The notes beneath the pieces are model-generated. The model had not been told where the DNA came from and did no database searches. It saw only the letters and a list, made by a program, of their open reading frames with translations. The position numbers and the translations under genes are program-made. Source: Sinonovacula constricta (Eukaryota > Mollusca > Bivalvia > Cardiida > Solecurtidae). From it: a stretch of DNA of 64,000 bases. Of this stretch, positions 1 to 13,500 are shown piece by piece (the stretch's first letter is position 1; each line of letters begins with the position of its first letter). The stretch is from NCBI GenBank assembly GCA_007844125.1, contig CM017572.1, positions 25,749,879-25,813,878 on the forward strand, read 5' to 3'.

Positions 1-655
1 GGGAAGACTGGGGAAATACCTGTTGGGAAGACTGGGGAAATACCTGTTGGGGATGACTGGGGAAATACCTGTAGGGGATGTAGGGGATGACTGGGGAAAT
101 ACTTGTAGGGGATGACTGGGGAATACCTGTAGGAGATGACTGGGGAAATATCTGCTGGGGATTAAAGGGAATGACTGGTGAAATACCTGTAGGGGATGAC
201 TGGGGAATACCTGTAGGAGATGACTGGGGAAATACCTGCTGGGGATTAAAGGGAATGACTGGTGAAATACCTGAAGGGGATGACTGGGGAAATACCTGAA
301 GGGGATGACTGGGGAAATACCTGAAGGGGATGACTGGGGAAATACCTGCAGGGGATGAAAGGGGATGACTGGGGAAATACCTGCTGGGGATAACTGGGGA
401 AATACCTGTAGGGGATGACTGGGGAAATACCTGTAGGGGATGACTGGGGAAATACCTGTAGGGGATGACTGAGGAAATACCTGTAGGGGATGACTGGGGA
501 AATACCTGCAGGGCCAGGGGATGAAAGGGGATGACTGGGGAAATACCTGCTGGGGATGACTGGGGAAATACTTGTAGGGGATGACTGGGGAAATACCTGT
601 AGGGGATGACTGGGGAAATACCTGTAGGAAATGACTGGTGAAATACCTGTAGGAG
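1..655. repeat. 25-bp minisatellite, about 25 units
   Basis: A G-rich tandem array. The unit reads GGGGATGACTGGGGAAATAC followed by CTGTA. Units vary in the last bases (CTGTA, CTGCT, CTGAA, CTGCA), and some carry short insertions such as GGGGATGAAA. The array is cut by the left edge of the window. It lies downstream of the last visible NFKBIL1 exon, so it is probably in an intron of that minus-strand gene. The open frames through it are repeat artefacts (GDDWG-type peptides). Confidence 0.95.
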
Positions 656-939
656 ATTTTTGGACAATCGACTCTAGGTTTCAATGTGTTAAGTTTAACG
701 TATTATTTCATAGTATTTATGGAAACATCAACATTCAAAATAAAAGTAATTAGTCATCATTATAATCATCTCATAGCTGGTATTATAAAGGTTGTTTTTG
801 TTTTATACTGACCCCATCTTTATCATCATTTAAAATAAAATCTTCACAATCACCACCAATTGATCACCACCACAATCATCACCAGCACTACTTCCTTTAC
901 TACCTGGAGCACCATTCTCATCACTAATTAATATACTAC

Positions 940-3900
940 CTGCTTCTAAATGGCCCCACTCCGTGTAATATTCATCCTGCATCTCAGCTTGCAGTCTCTC
1001 TCTCCATTGCTTCTCCTCTTCTTCTTCCCCATTATCAAGAGAGCTCTCAGACCTACTATCACTCTCAGGACCATTCTAAAGAGATATAAATTAACATAAT
1101 AATACATAATATTGAAATAGCTTCATATCAAATAAAGATTATTTGTTTATTGGGTTTATCATCCCACCAATAGTAATTCAGTTATCTGGATACTGTGTCC
1201 ATATGAAACAAGTATAATGCTGCCTTCACTGTGTATAGCATGCCATGAACACCTGACATAATACCACACCCAGTCACATAATCCTGACAACGGGCCAACC
1301 AGTAATGAAACTACCTTTATATTTGCTTGAGTATTAGCAAAGGAGCTATACCACTACCATTTTTAACCACTTTGGTATGCTGTGGCCCGGCACCGAAGCG
1401 GGGGGGTGGGGGGTGGGGGTGGTGGGGGCCTCCTGTACCTGCAGCTGATGCTCTATCGACTGAATTACTATTATTAAATCATTATCATAATTTAATAAGA
1501 ACCAAGAGCCAGCTGGCCTTAGAATTAGTCTACAGAAAGATTTACATAAATGACATCAAGGGGTTAAAATTCATTCTCAAATAAATTGGAAAATATGTTT
1601 CTAATACCATAAACCATGTTGCATAACAGACATTAAACCATTACAACTATGATGAATATGTACACAGCTATTGAATATGTTTTGTTCTTGAAATATATCA
1701 CAACTTCTATTTATGATCATTATTGTGATGTCCAGCTATTTTGGGGGTGAAAGACCCCAGATAAATGTCTGGGTAGAACCATCAGCGCACCGCACGTTAA
1801 CTTCTCACATTTAGTCCTTTGCCCAGGACAGGACTCAAACCCATGTGGGGAAAGTCTAAGCAGTAAGAGGAGTTACAATCCGTGACACTTCTATTACGCC
1901 ACAGGCACCCTCCAGATATTGAATACATTACACATTTTAAACACTGTTTTCAAAAATGTATAACTATGCTGCTGTCTTTTAGCTTAACATTGGAAAGGAT
2001 TTAATTCGCTGGCATTTTTTGCTGATACTATGCAGCGACATTTCTATCATTATAGCATAGGGGGCCTTATGAGGTGCCCAGAGACTGAACCTGGCCGGTC
2101 TATTATACTGCCACCGACAAGTCAGGCATAATGCTGTCCCCTTAGCCCCGAGCGTTAGGAGGTAAGCCACAACTACCAAATTTTAAGTCTTTAATTTGGC
2201 TCTGTCGGGCTTTGAACCCGCAATCTCCTGATCAGCAAGCAGACGCTCTACCACTTGAGATATTGCAGCTGGTACAAAATTCACACTCATTAAAATTGTC
2301 AAATCTTGACAATTAAAATGAATAACCACAAATAAGTTCAACTGAGAAATATGGAATATATTGATGAAAAAACTTACTTTTTATCAAAAGCACTGTTATC
2401 ACTTTACATTCACATGTGTACCTTACGTCTATATAACTTTGTATTTTGGTTTGCATTGGTTAATGGTTATACTGAAGACATCAAGACAGCTAATTATTGG
2501 TGGCAGACGACCCCAGAATTATGACTGGGTAGAACCAGAGGCACACTACAGGTCAGCAGGGAGACCTTCTAACCTGAAAGTACACACCCAGACTGGGACA
2601 CAAACCCAGGCTATTATGGGCTGAGGGGTTAAATCAGTGACTATAACGACTCGGCCATGGGCACCCCATTTGTTCATTACAAATACCTTAACAAGTCGTC
2701 TCAATTGTACAAGTCTTGTCAGCAGATCTCTTCCAGTTTCCCTTTCATCATTTTGTAGATCCAACGTCAGTGGACAGTTCTCAATCAAGGGCAAAATGAT
2801 TTCAGTGTATACTAGAACAGATTTAAATTGGAATCTTATATTAAGGTATCCAAATAAATCAATTATAAATTATATAAAATTATCTTCATATAAAAATATT
2901 TTTTTTTAAATGTTCCATGAGATGTTTATACTTCCAACAGGTGTACTGGAGTAATATTAAAAGCAACACATTTGAACTAAGTAGATATTAAGAAAGAAAA
3001 TAAACCTAATAAAATATCAATTTATCTGTTACAGGTAAGTAGAAAAAAATAATTATGTTGACACTATTCATGAAGTAGGAAAGCCCTTGCAAGTATCAGG
3101 GTAGATACACTCATATGCTTAAAAGGCTCTTGGCAACGAAGGTTTTGTGAGCAGTAAGGATATTCACAATAGAGCCATGGCTCATATGAGAGCTGTAGAC
3201 ATTAAGACAAAATCAGCAATGTTTAAACAGACCAGAATAATAGTTATGCATGGACACAAGCGACAATAAGACAATCAGTTGTTATTGTTTTTGTTTTTAC
3301 TTCATGGTCATATGTAGAAAATGACAAAGCCTCTGGCAGCCATGTTTTTGAATGATCAAAATCCTCGACAATAAGATTTTAAAAAATTTCTCCTGTTAAT
3401 GCAACTCAAGAAGTTTGGTTGAATTTGGCTGGTGCTAATAGCGTGTAAGAATCTGCTATCTATCAATTATATTGCAGTAAAATGTAAATGGCATTTACTT
3501 TTTTTTTTTTTAACTAAATGACTAGGAAAAAAAGAAATACATGTTTCTTCCTTTTTAGCTTTTGAAATACACAGCAGCAACCCAATCAATTATGGTTATT
3601 GTAGTGATGTTCATAAATTTAAAGTTCAACCATATTGCTGGGTAAAATCACCAGCGCATCTCAGATCAGCTGGAAGACCTTCCAAATGAAGTCATTTGCT
3701 TAGATTGGAACTCTAATCCATGCAGGATGTGGCAAGCAGTTAAAGGATTTTCTAGTCAATAACTCTACTACTAAGCCATGGGTGTCCCCATAAATGTTAA
3801 ACTTTTTCTTACATAAGGATGCCTTTTCATGATTCCCATTCTGTTCTAATGTCAGAGATCTCCTCAATGCTATATGTAGTGGTGTGTTATGCTGTGAGTC

Positions 3901-4615
3901 TATTGTAGATCCTGACACTCCAGCTTTAAGAAGATACCTTGATCAAAGATATTGTAAATAAAAGGTTAAAACATTATAGATTATTAGATATTGTTGTATT
4001 TACATGTTCAGGCTTTTTCTTTAATTTCTAAATGCAACTGTAGTACTTTTAGTTTCTATAGATCTTAAAAATTCAAAATAATACTCTTCTGAGATTACTA
4101 TTTAAACTATTTCAATATGAATGTCTTAAAAAATGTTTTAACAAGTTTGAAAATGGTATTAATCAATAAATAAAAAAACGAAGCCTGATCTTATGTCAGA
4201 CACAATTTCAGACATTTACTATTTTGATCCTATATAAATCCCAGTGAAAATAAATATACAAAGGGGAATTAACCACAAGAGAGTTTAAAAGCTCTCTGAT
4301 CCTAAACTGGTGTAAAAATAGTCCAAACCTTAATTATGTTCCAGTTAAGATCAGTCTATCAATGTGTTAAATTTGATGACTACAAAACAGCGCAAAGACT
4401 TGAAATCCTTTGGGAACACAATTAATTGACCTGCATAATCACCTGAGCAAAGTTGAGCAGCTGCTGTGTTTAGAAGTGTAATGTAGGAGGTTCCTTCCAT
4501 GTTTCAGCTTTATCTCAGCCAATTCAAGTCCATGCTTTTTACAGTAAGATCTAAATCTTTGAGGCCTGTCATCCGCTATGTACTGCTTCAGTTTGGAAAT
4601 GTGTCTCTTGGACAT
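940..4615 (-). CDS. NFKBIL1: NF-kappa-B inhibitor-like protein 1 (IkappaBL), first four coding exons, 3' part missing
   Basis: Coding exons in gene order are 4615-4443, 3937-3813, 2811-2687 and 1075-940. Phases are consistent (2, 1, 0, 1) and each junction has AG/GT signals. About 186 residues are visible. Exon 1 starts MSKRHISKLKQYI; an in-frame TGA lies just upstream in the same exon, which begins after a good acceptor at 4640, so an upstream 5'UTR exon is likely. Residues 40-95 form ankyrin repeats (NLLHYTSKH, then NTPLHIAL). Exon 3 has ILPLIENCPLTLDLQNDERE, matching the human LPLLSRCP...KNKDGETP stretch. Exon 4 is the acidic hinge followed by KQWRERLQAEMQDEYYTEW, the counterpart of human REWRQKLQGELEDEWQEV. 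The family's C-terminal half (J-domain-like) must lie left of the window; human NFKBIL1 is 381 residues. The family is a divergent nuclear ankyrin protein linked to NF-kB control and to mRNA processing. Two SINEs sit about 20 nt downstream of the exon 2 and exon 3 donors. Confidence 0.88.
1143..1472 (-). repeat. tRNA-derived SINE, family C, near full length
   Basis: On the minus strand the head shows an A-box-like segment (TAATTCAGTCGATAGAGCAT). It is followed by a B-box-like segment disturbed by a G/C-rich expansion, then a body of about 230 bp shared with copies at 18925-19195 and 37690-37966. Shared landmarks on the plus strand are TCCCACCAAYAGTA, CTGCCTTCACTGTG, ACACCCAGTCA and ATTTGCTTGAG. 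The copy lies between NFKBIL1 exons 3 and 4. Base 1400-1430 is a G-run expansion inside the head. Confidence 0.75.
1710..1910 (-). repeat. tRNA-derived SINE, family A
   Basis: Read on the minus strand it begins GGGTGCCTGTGGCGTAATAG and contains the B-box-like GGGTTTGAGTCCT. It then carries the family body with GGTTCTACCCAGACA. It matches the better-preserved plus-strand copy at 23739-23990. It lies in the intron between NFKBIL1 exons 3 and 4. Confidence 0.75.
2045..2275 (-). repeat. tRNA-derived SINE, family B
   Basis: The minus strand from 2275 shows a tRNA-like head: A box TCAAGTGGTAGAGCGTCTGC and B box GGGTTCAAAGCCC, about 75 nt in all. An unrelated body follows (GGCTAAGGGGACAGC, GACCGGCCAGGTTCAGTC). 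The anticodon stem is imperfect and the sequence continues without a terminator, so this is a SINE head rather than a working tRNA gene. Confidence 0.6.
2485..2667 (-). repeat. tRNA-derived SINE, family A, abutting a splice donor
   Basis: The minus strand begins GGGGTGCCCATGGCCGAG, with the tRNA-like head at the right end and the family body TTCTACCCAGTCATAA at the left. The element starts 19 nt inside the intron after the NFKBIL1 exon that ends at 2687, in the same orientation as the gene. Confidence 0.75.
3590..3790 (-). repeat. tRNA-derived SINE, family A, abutting a splice donor
   Basis: The minus strand begins GGGGACACCCATGGCTTAG and ends in the family body (TTTTACCCAGCAATAT). It starts 22 nt after the end of the NFKBIL1 exon at 3813, again sense to the gene. 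It is clearly diverged from the copy at 2485-2667, so the two are separate insertions. Confidence 0.72.
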
Positions 4616-4640
4616 ATCCTTCTTCTGTCAAACCAGCTGG

Positions 4641-6540
4641 CTGTAGAAATTTCTATGAAAAAGACAGAAATAAAGAAGATGTTAGAATATCTGAGGTTGA
4701 GTAGTAAGATATTACATTCTGGATTGCATACTTTTTTTTAGGCCAAAGTGGGATATTTTCATTTGCAAAGTGGGAGACTCGTAATTTTCATATAAAAAAA
4801 GTATGTTGTATGTTTCCAATTAGCGAGATTTCTGAAGATCTGTAAAACACCCCTCATTTTCAAATAATTTTGAACCTCAAATGTGGGAGTCTCTCTCCAA
4901 AAGCTGGAGAGTTCACATGTAATGATGTATGGGATTGGAGGGATCTGGGTTTGATACATTTTGTTCTTGGGTAGTTCGAATTTTTCTAGTCATGCCACTT
5001 AATTCACTGAATAAAAAAAGTTCCAAAATGATTTAAACTTCAAGCATGGATTATAACTGTGAGGCTATTTTAGGTTTCAAAATCTGAGCAAATTAATTAG
5101 GTATGTTACAAAAAAAATCAAATCTAATTTATAAATGTGATTTATATTTAACAGGATTCAGCACACAAAAACAAAGAAAATGATACCTAAATCATCAAAA
5201 TATCTTAATAAATGATGAAGTTATGCCAATTTTAGTCACCGTAATTTGTACCCATTTCCTCCATTATTGATCCTATTGTTTTATATTGATTAGTAGACAA
5301 AAGCTGTGATCGATAACGAGGAAAAAAATACTCAAATGCATGTATCTCAAGAACCATTTATGATAATTGAATGAAATTTTCAGAAGAGATAGAGAATTAT
5401 ATTAGCATGTTGAAAATGTAAACTTAAATTTTCAAAACAGTTATATACACTTTATATTTGTTAATTAATTAACCAGGTAACTAATTAATTAACTTAATAC
5501 GAAACAAATGAGAATGACATTAGTGTGCACCTGGTCAATTTTATCCCAGATGTGTCAATTTTTTATTATAATAAAAATGTGAATATAATAACAAGGTGAT
5601 AAACTGCATATAATTATTATAATATTTAAATTTTGAATCTTTTTTTAATTCTTTAATTTTAAATGAAATTTAAAAAATTCAGTAGAGACTGAATAAAAGA
5701 AATTACTTTTTTCAGTAACCTTCTTTGCAGAGTGACCTTTGCTGAGTTATCAAAAGCATAAGAAGGAGTGTAAATAATATGTACATGAAATATTAAATTG
5801 TAAAGGAAAAAAACAACAAAGTATTAATGATAGCGACGGTTTATTTCTGCTTTTGTATTCTGCTTTATAAAAGGTCTTAAAAACTTAACTTTACAATGAC
5901 CATATTATTATGTTCTAAAGTTGAAATATTCGTCGTCGCAGAAAATACCATATGGAATATAAGCATACTTAATTACCATTTATAAATAATTTAAATTAGA
6001 AAAATCTTGTTTCTTCCTTCAAGTCAATTATCAATATAAGGGAAGCAATCCTGCAGTTGTGTTATGCTACAACTGGGTGGTGGTCTTAATGTACCATTAC
6101 CGTAATGTACCAGGACTTAATGTACCATTTTTGGATCGAATGTACCATTTTTGGATCGAATGTACCATCTACAACTTCTTAATGTTTTCGTGCATGAGAA
6201 TCGCTTGTGCGTGAGTTAATTTTAATTATCAGTCGTAAAACAGAGTGACTGCTTCACTTTATCTGTTGTAAAACTAAGTGACTGCTTCACTTTTGCAGTT
6301 AATATAACCGAATGATTAAAAAATCGAAAATTATATTAAATGCTAAAAAGTAATTGCACGAAATCTGCAAAGTAAATATTCATTAAAAAAACATGAATTT
6401 CACTTAACTTGACTGTTTGTCGTTTAAATTACCATAACTTTCAAATAACTACTGATTTAAAGCGAAATTTTAATGAATTAGTATAAACAATCAGCTGTAC
6501 AGACTATGAGGTCAGTAGAGATAGTCCTCCAAATTTACTG
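4641..6540. other. intergenic region between two divergent genes
   Basis: This AT-rich stretch lies between the NFKBIL1 start (minus) and the four-module gene (plus). I see no coding exon. It holds a direct repeat near 6119-6167 (ATGTACCATTTTTGGATCGA, two full copies plus partial ones). A second repeat lies at 6236-6297, where AGTGACTGCTTCACTTT occurs twice. A 5'UTR exon of NFKBIL1 and shared promoter elements may lie here but cannot be placed from sequence alone. Confidence 0.5.
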
Positions 6541-6559
6541 ATAATTTAGTGTAGTGCTA

Positions 6560-6602
6560 CCATTTCCCGCCATTCTCGATTTTTCACAGGTGACTTCACA
6601 CA
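6560..6602 (+). promoter_or_regulatory. possible 5'UTR exon end and splice donor of the four-module gene
   Basis: A relatively GC-rich patch (TTTCCCGCCATTCTCG) ends in CACACAG followed by GTAAGTAACT, a near-perfect 5' splice site, about 950 bp before the coding ATG at 7549. A matching acceptor (CTTCTTCAG) lies at about 7518-7526. This would give a non-coding first exon, but no transcript supports it. Confidence 0.35.
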
Positions 6603-7548
6603 GGTAAGTAACTCTTTATTTGTTGTATTATTACTCACACTTTATATTAGATTCATTGTTTGAATAATATTTACAGGGCAAAATCAAAAAGTGTTATTTT
6701 GTTGCATCTTCACGTGGCTTTTGGAGAGAAAAACTGACACGCTAATTAGCTGATCCGAAGTAAAGGGGGCTCTTCCGATGGTCACGTGTTTTGTTGCTAT
6801 AGCAACAGTGTAAATAAATAGTGTACATGTTTAGTCAGGTGGGAACTAGACCGTGAAGCTTCATGATTACACATGTATGAACAGCGTGTCACATGAACGT
6901 TGAAACATAGCTTACTTTAGCTGTGATTTTGAATATAATAATAAGCCACATTGCCGATTAACTAAACATTCATTCTGCGGAAACATACAGGTAGGTTGGT
7001 TATAACATTTTTTTCGCACTATAGATCGATCTAGATATTGACATGTATTCTTAAATTATTCACCACTATATCATCAGGTCTAAAATTGTCTGAAAATGAG
7101 ACCCAGGTAAGGATGGAATAATATAAACTGTCATAATCTTCTACCGTCAGCTGTAAATAATGATCAACCTGCCAAAAAGTAATTATGTCTTTATTTCAAT
7201 TCGTCAAAGTACCTTCATAAGGATGATGAAGAACAATATTATTATAAAAAGATTTCAATGGTTGATTACTGGAAAAGATTTTCAATATTAGTGTACAAGT
7301 GTACATAATTGTAAGTATAGTTCTTGAAATGTCCAAAGATGATGCTTAAAAAAATAAAATGACTTTACATCATGTGCTTTTGTGCTCACCATTGACATGC
7401 AAGTCAAGTCAGTATTTCTTTGTTGTCTTATATTTATTGAAAAAAGTGTAAACTTAATATATCAGTAATATTAAATAATTTGGTGAAATAAATTGTCAAG
7501 TAAATAAATCTGTCGCACTTCTTCAGAACGTGAAGTAAGATTTTCACC

Positions 7549-10500
7549 ATGGCTGAAGTGGAAATGCATACGATGGCAGCAGACAAGGGTCAAAATGAGA
7601 CTATCGCTCCAGTCGAGACTGTAGTCAAACACGCAGAGCCCAATGATGATGAAATCATTCAAAGTGCCCTGGGAGAAACAGCTGATGGTCACAGCATCCA
7701 AGATGGCGCAGAAAATCCTGCTTTTATCCATACGACAGATGAGGGTAGCCATTCTTCAGAGCCTGTTCCCATGACATTTGTAGAGTTTCTGCCCAGGTTG
7801 ATTACAGAGTCAGCAAGTACGCAGGAAGCCCCTATTTACGCAGAGTTCAGGTAAAAATACTTTATTTTACATTGGTTTTACTCCCATAGTATGTCATGGA
7901 CAGGCACATATATATATAATTATGACAGTGGTTTTACTCCCATAGTATGTCATAGACATGCACATAGAGCTCCTATCTTGTAGCTTCATATCACCTTAAA
8001 ACAGAGATTTGAGTGCCAGTATGGGCTGGGAGGTCTTCAAGCTGAACTGTGACGTGCCTGTGGCTTTTTATAGAGAATAATTTTGGATTTTTGTTAACCA
8101 GAAATAGCTTAAAAGCACTTTAAGGGTCCTTAATGTTTTATAAAGGAAAAGCAATAAACAATGCTAACCACACATGATCTCAGATTTTCCTCTGTCAAAA
8201 TGTTTTAGACACCTGAAAGTCTTAAATTTACCATTGCAACAGATGGTAAGATTAAAACCACAAAAATATAATTGCCTTAGAGTGCTTGTACTTATTGCAT
8301 AATAGTTATATAATATAAGTTATTTTTATAGAATGCAACAGATTTTTTATTTTTTAACCAAAGTTAATTTCCAAACAATCCTTCTGTTAAACAATAACCA
8401 GTTAACCAAGTTGTTTGTGTGTCTTGAAGATCTATTCATAATCAACAATCAATATTTTAATTTCTTGTTAGGGGTTTAACCATAAATCAATCAACATAGA
8501 TTTCTAATTTGTGAATTTCAGCACAGTGTTGGAGCAGGCCAACCAATGGCTTAAGGGCAACCAAGCTTACCAGGTGATGAAACTGGAAACATATGTCAAG
8601 AAACTTTTAGACAAGGATGAGCTGGATGCTGACTGTGTGGTCTACCATGAATCCAGTCATGGGATCAACAAATATCTCAAAGGTCTTAGGTAGGAAAGAG
8701 TTCTATAAAGAGATCTAGATAGGTTCATAGGGGTATTATGAACTTAAAGCACAGTTCATGCCTAGATTTCTTTGAAAAGAATTTTAGGTTGATTATAATG
8801 CACTTCATAGGTGTTATGTTCAGGCTTTGTCAAAACCATTTTACGTGAAAAAGCCTTCCAGCTGTTCAAGTCTTCAGCATGTCGTAAGCAGCAAATTTTG
8901 GGCTCTCCAGAGGGTGGCTGCTTAATACCAGTTTGGTTGTGTAATTCTTACACAAACACGTGGCATCTATAATATCAATGCAAAATTTTGAACTTTACCC
9001 ATTAAACAACAAACATATTACTTAATTGTACCATGAATTTCTTAATCTCTCTTTATATAGGCTATGGTTGACCCCTTCACTGGACCCTACAGCTGTGCCA
9101 CAACAAATTGGTTATCTAACCGTAATGCCAGACCCTTCAGATGGAAATGAGGTGTCAGCAGAAGCGTATAACTCAGTCTTCCATCCAGCACGTTTCCGTG
9201 CCAACACCACAGCACCATCTTATTGCGGTCAGCCAGATGTCATGGAGAAATTGAATAAGTTCTTGAAGAAGAAACCTCTCCCAGGTGTGTGTCTTATATT
9301 TTTGATGGTATTCTATCGATAACAAGCTTAATGTAACATTTTCAAGCAGATTTGATACAATATGATAGAAATGTAAATATGAGTGGAAGGGGACCCTACA
9401 CAAATATTTACTCAACTTGATCTGTTTGTCTTGCGGAGTTACGTAAACTATGATTGTTGTAAGTGCTTGCTGTAAGAATGAAATTGCTGTGTTTAATTCT
9501 TTTTTTTCAATCTAACCTAATGGTATTAATTACACCTTAAAAATGAATTAATAATTCATCACTGGAAATAAATATGACATACCAGTTAACAATATTACAG
9601 TTGGGTGTGTTTGTCAATTCTCACATAGAAGATTTTTTCACATTTATACATTATAAATCCATCCAATATCAGCCATGATGACAGATAAATTCCATTTCAG
9701 TGTTTACTAATAATTGCTTTTGATGTTGCAATTATTGTAATTGGGGTCTTCCAGCTGACCTGTGGTGTGGTGTTTGTTGTTCTTGCTCTACAAATAGCTT
9801 GACTTTGCCTTATGACCATAAATGTGTCATAGCAATGTATTTAGATATTTTCAAAAGCAAATTACAGAGATTCTAGTAACTAACTGCAAGGCATATAATG
9901 ACTCAACTAATTGTTTATATTTTTTACAGGCACCATTTTGAACGTTGAGACTATCAAGATCAAATACGAAGACACCGATGTAAAGTGTCTAGACACAGAG
10001 AAAATGTGTTGGGCAGACTGCGGGCGTACAGACAGAATCTATGTGTATGGCACCCGGATATACTATATTATAGGAAAACCAACCTTCGAAACCCTCTGTA
10101 AGTATACCGTGTTGTTGGAATATCTTTGTTGTTTTCTCTTTTTTTATCTTTTCATCATGTTTATATTTTCCCCACTTATTGTCATGACAGTTATAATACA
10201 TCACAATGCCAGTTCTTATTCCCAATGTGGTACCGGAAGTCCTTTTCCTGTTTAGAGACAATAAGCAGATAGAAATTAACCTTGTGCATTTCATTGTACA
10301 TAGACATACTTGAAGGACTTGCATGTCCTGTAAAGTCAGGGATTCAAACCTCAGACTATCGGATCCTGTTTCAACCACACAACCAACCACAAACCCTTTA
10401 AAATGAAGATGAAAGAACTGTGACTAAGTTGTAACAGTACAGAAAAAAAGCCTCCAAATTTTACAATATATTATTTGCAGGTTACTATGACGTTGTACCA

Positions 10501-13500
10501 ACATGCCTGAATAACTTTGAGCCTATGGCTCGGCTTCGAGTAACACCGTTCATGTCGGTAGTACAGAGAGCAAGACAGTGGCTTAAAATTCAGAAGGTAT
10601 GAAAACATGCATATGCTTTTCTTAGAATTTTGCAATTTTCTTATTGTTGTTTATATTGACTAAGGTTTTTAATGAATAATAAGCTTCTTAAAACATACTG
10701 AGGACGTTGAAGGTGACTAAAGCCACTCTAATTGCAAGGATTTTTGTCCCCAGTAGTTGGTGTAAAGTATTGATGCAAGAAAGTCTTCCAGCTGAGCAGT
10801 ATGACACAGATATTCATGTGTGGTATTACTTTTCAAAAAAAGAATAACCGTAATTGCTTTGATGACCTTGCAACTCAAAGATCTCGGCCGTCAAAATCCA
10901 ATCTAGGGAAATGTGAGATTAAACAAGAAGAAGAACTTTTAAGATCAAGGTTATATTCAAAACCATATTTAATTACATTTAGCATTTTCTTGTTGTCTCT
11001 TGCAAAATATATTGCACATGTTGCCAATAATAACAGATTCAAATTTGCCAAATATGGAAGCAAGGTCACAATTAAATTATTTTATGTTTATACACAGATT
11101 TTCCTGTTATAACATCTTGTTACAAAGGTAGGTGCTTCATCTTTTTATTTTATATTTGACTGTTTCATTTTGCAGGGTATTCGTGTGGTCAACATGCAGA
11201 CACTAGACGTCTTCTGTGATAGAGTAAGAGATGGTAAGAGCACAATTTTTTTTGTTATACCACCTGTGGATCCAGAAGTTTTGGTGAAGCGGGGTATGAA
11301 CCAAGATCCATGAAAACTTTTTGCAGTAAATACTATATATATATATATATACACACTGTAAGGGACCCTAACTTCGAGCTAAGCAGTCAACAAAGTTTTT
11401 TTCAAAAGATTATTATTTTTTAAGCTTACATGTATCTGTTTTCACAACTCTACTCTTTTACCTGGTTGGGAGGATGCATCCCCACCTTCCCCCGCTGGAT
11501 CCATCCCTTAGTTATATCATAGTTAAAAAAATGCAGCAAGTTAAAGGTGTGAATAACAGTGTTTTTGTTAAGATGTTAGGAATACAGGAAACATTAGAGA
11601 AAAGTGCTGGGAAACTGGTTTTGGATGGAAAGTTTAAAAAGTGAGGTTTGGCAATTAATGAGATCAAGAAGGGTATAACTGAAGATTCATAATTGCCCTT
11701 ACGAACTTCATATAATCAGCTACCATTATATTACTGGTTCTTCAGTGACTTTGTCTTCAGATAGTTGAAATATAGCAGGTTGGATGACCCCAAAACAAAC
11801 AAAAATATGCTCTTAAGGCATTCATTGATCAAGACTAGGCAAATAGTGTAGAAATGATACTACTTAGGCAAATAGTGTAGAAATGATACTACTTAGGCAA
11901 ATAGTGTATAAATGATTAGGGTAAGGCAGATAGTGTAGATCCAGTTCAGCTAGTTCATGCAGGCACTTGTCCGATAGGGATTTCTACTATTTGCTTTTGA
12001 GTCTCTACCAATATGTATATCACAATTGCATGCAATGTATACCTATGATCTTGTATTGCTGATTTAATGTAGCAGGCTACAGTTAACAATATTCAATAGT
12101 TAACTTTTCTGGTTTAATCACAGGTGAGGCCAAGTTCCACTCAGACAAGTGTGGTCATGCAGAACCCAATGCAACAGACTTGCAGTTTGCCAAGGTGCTC
12201 CGAATCTTCTACACTCAGGTATGTTTGATTATTTAATGTTCACAGTACAGATAATACTGCTTCATAGGCACCATCAAACAAGTGACAATCTTTCAATGAA
12301 GTTTTGTTCTCTTTAACACTCAATACGCCCTCCAGACAGTGAAGCAGAAAGAGTGATCAACCTTTACCCTATTTATGTTGCTTATAGGTAACAATGTAGT
12401 GGAAGCTTCACCTTTAGAGCATAAAGTATTGAGTTTAACCTCTGAGCAAGAGGATAAATCTGTATATTCTGGTATAGTGGTGCTTATTAGCCACCTGCTC
12501 AGGTTTTGGTGCCTCCCCAGCTGTGGTTCAGCTTAAAAAAGTGGAGAGAAACTGCCAGATATTTGAGCATATAGATGTATGGCAATTTTTAACACTCTTT
12601 TCCACTTAGATAATATTTTGTATAGTGATTGTATAGTCTATTTTGTGTCTTACAAATGAAGATTTCCAAGGTTTTTTATGATTCATGTTTTAGTCTTATT
12701 TTCTTACTTAAATACTCTTGTCTTATATTTCCAGGACTCAAAGTCTGATGTCCAGCCATACGAGCTTGTCGATCTGAACTCTAGACTGTTCATTCCCACT
12801 CGACGAGGCCAATACGGGAAAGTGTACGAGTCGTTTTCAAAAACCATGCAGAGAATTACAGCCTGGCTTCAGCTTACCAGTAGGTGCTCTGGCAATAAAT
12901 ATAGAACCATATTTTCTTTGGAAAAACCTATGAAAAACACGAAGATTGGCAATTTGGAACACAAAACAAGCACATTTATTATCTAAGTGTGTATAAGTGG
13001 CTTCAATCTTGCAACCAAGTAAAGGCACAGTCAAATGAAATTTTGACCTAAATGAACATCTTCTAGTTACATACTTCCTAATAATGTCATTTCAAGTGAA
13101 ATTTGTGTCAGTCTATCTTGCTATAACAAACTTGAAATGTTTATAAAATCTTATTTGTACAGTAAAAAAAACATTGACCACAAAACTTGTTACTTGTTGA
13201 TGGCATATTCTCCAGAACTGCTCATAGATCACCTTTCTCTTTACTCTTTGTATCAAGTATGCTGCACCCATATGCAGTGATTAATTTACTACTAGTACAC
13301 ATAACATTTGTCCTCATATTTCCCTTTGCGTTTGTTACAGAGACACCCATATTTGGAATGGAGACAGTTTACTACCCATTCAGCCCTGACAGTTACGGAT
13401 CTGGCGTGAAGGATGATAGTGCCATGTCAACACTTATTGCCAACTCGGGAAAATTCTTCATTATGACTGTCAGGTAAGGAGAATTTTCCCATTACAAGAT

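Noticed and set aside
87..299. 70-codon ORF of GDDWG repeats
   Set aside because: It is the open frame of the 25-bp minisatellite; adjacent units shift frame.
1327..1584. 85-codon plus-strand ORF
   Set aside because: It runs through a SINE and a G-run and has no splice or family support.
2045..2275. A tRNA gene on the minus strand
   Set aside because: A and B boxes are present but the anticodon stem is imperfect and a SINE body follows directly.
9911..10255. 114-codon plus-strand ORF
   Set aside because: Only 9930-10097 is exon; the rest is read-through into the intron after the GTAAGT donor.
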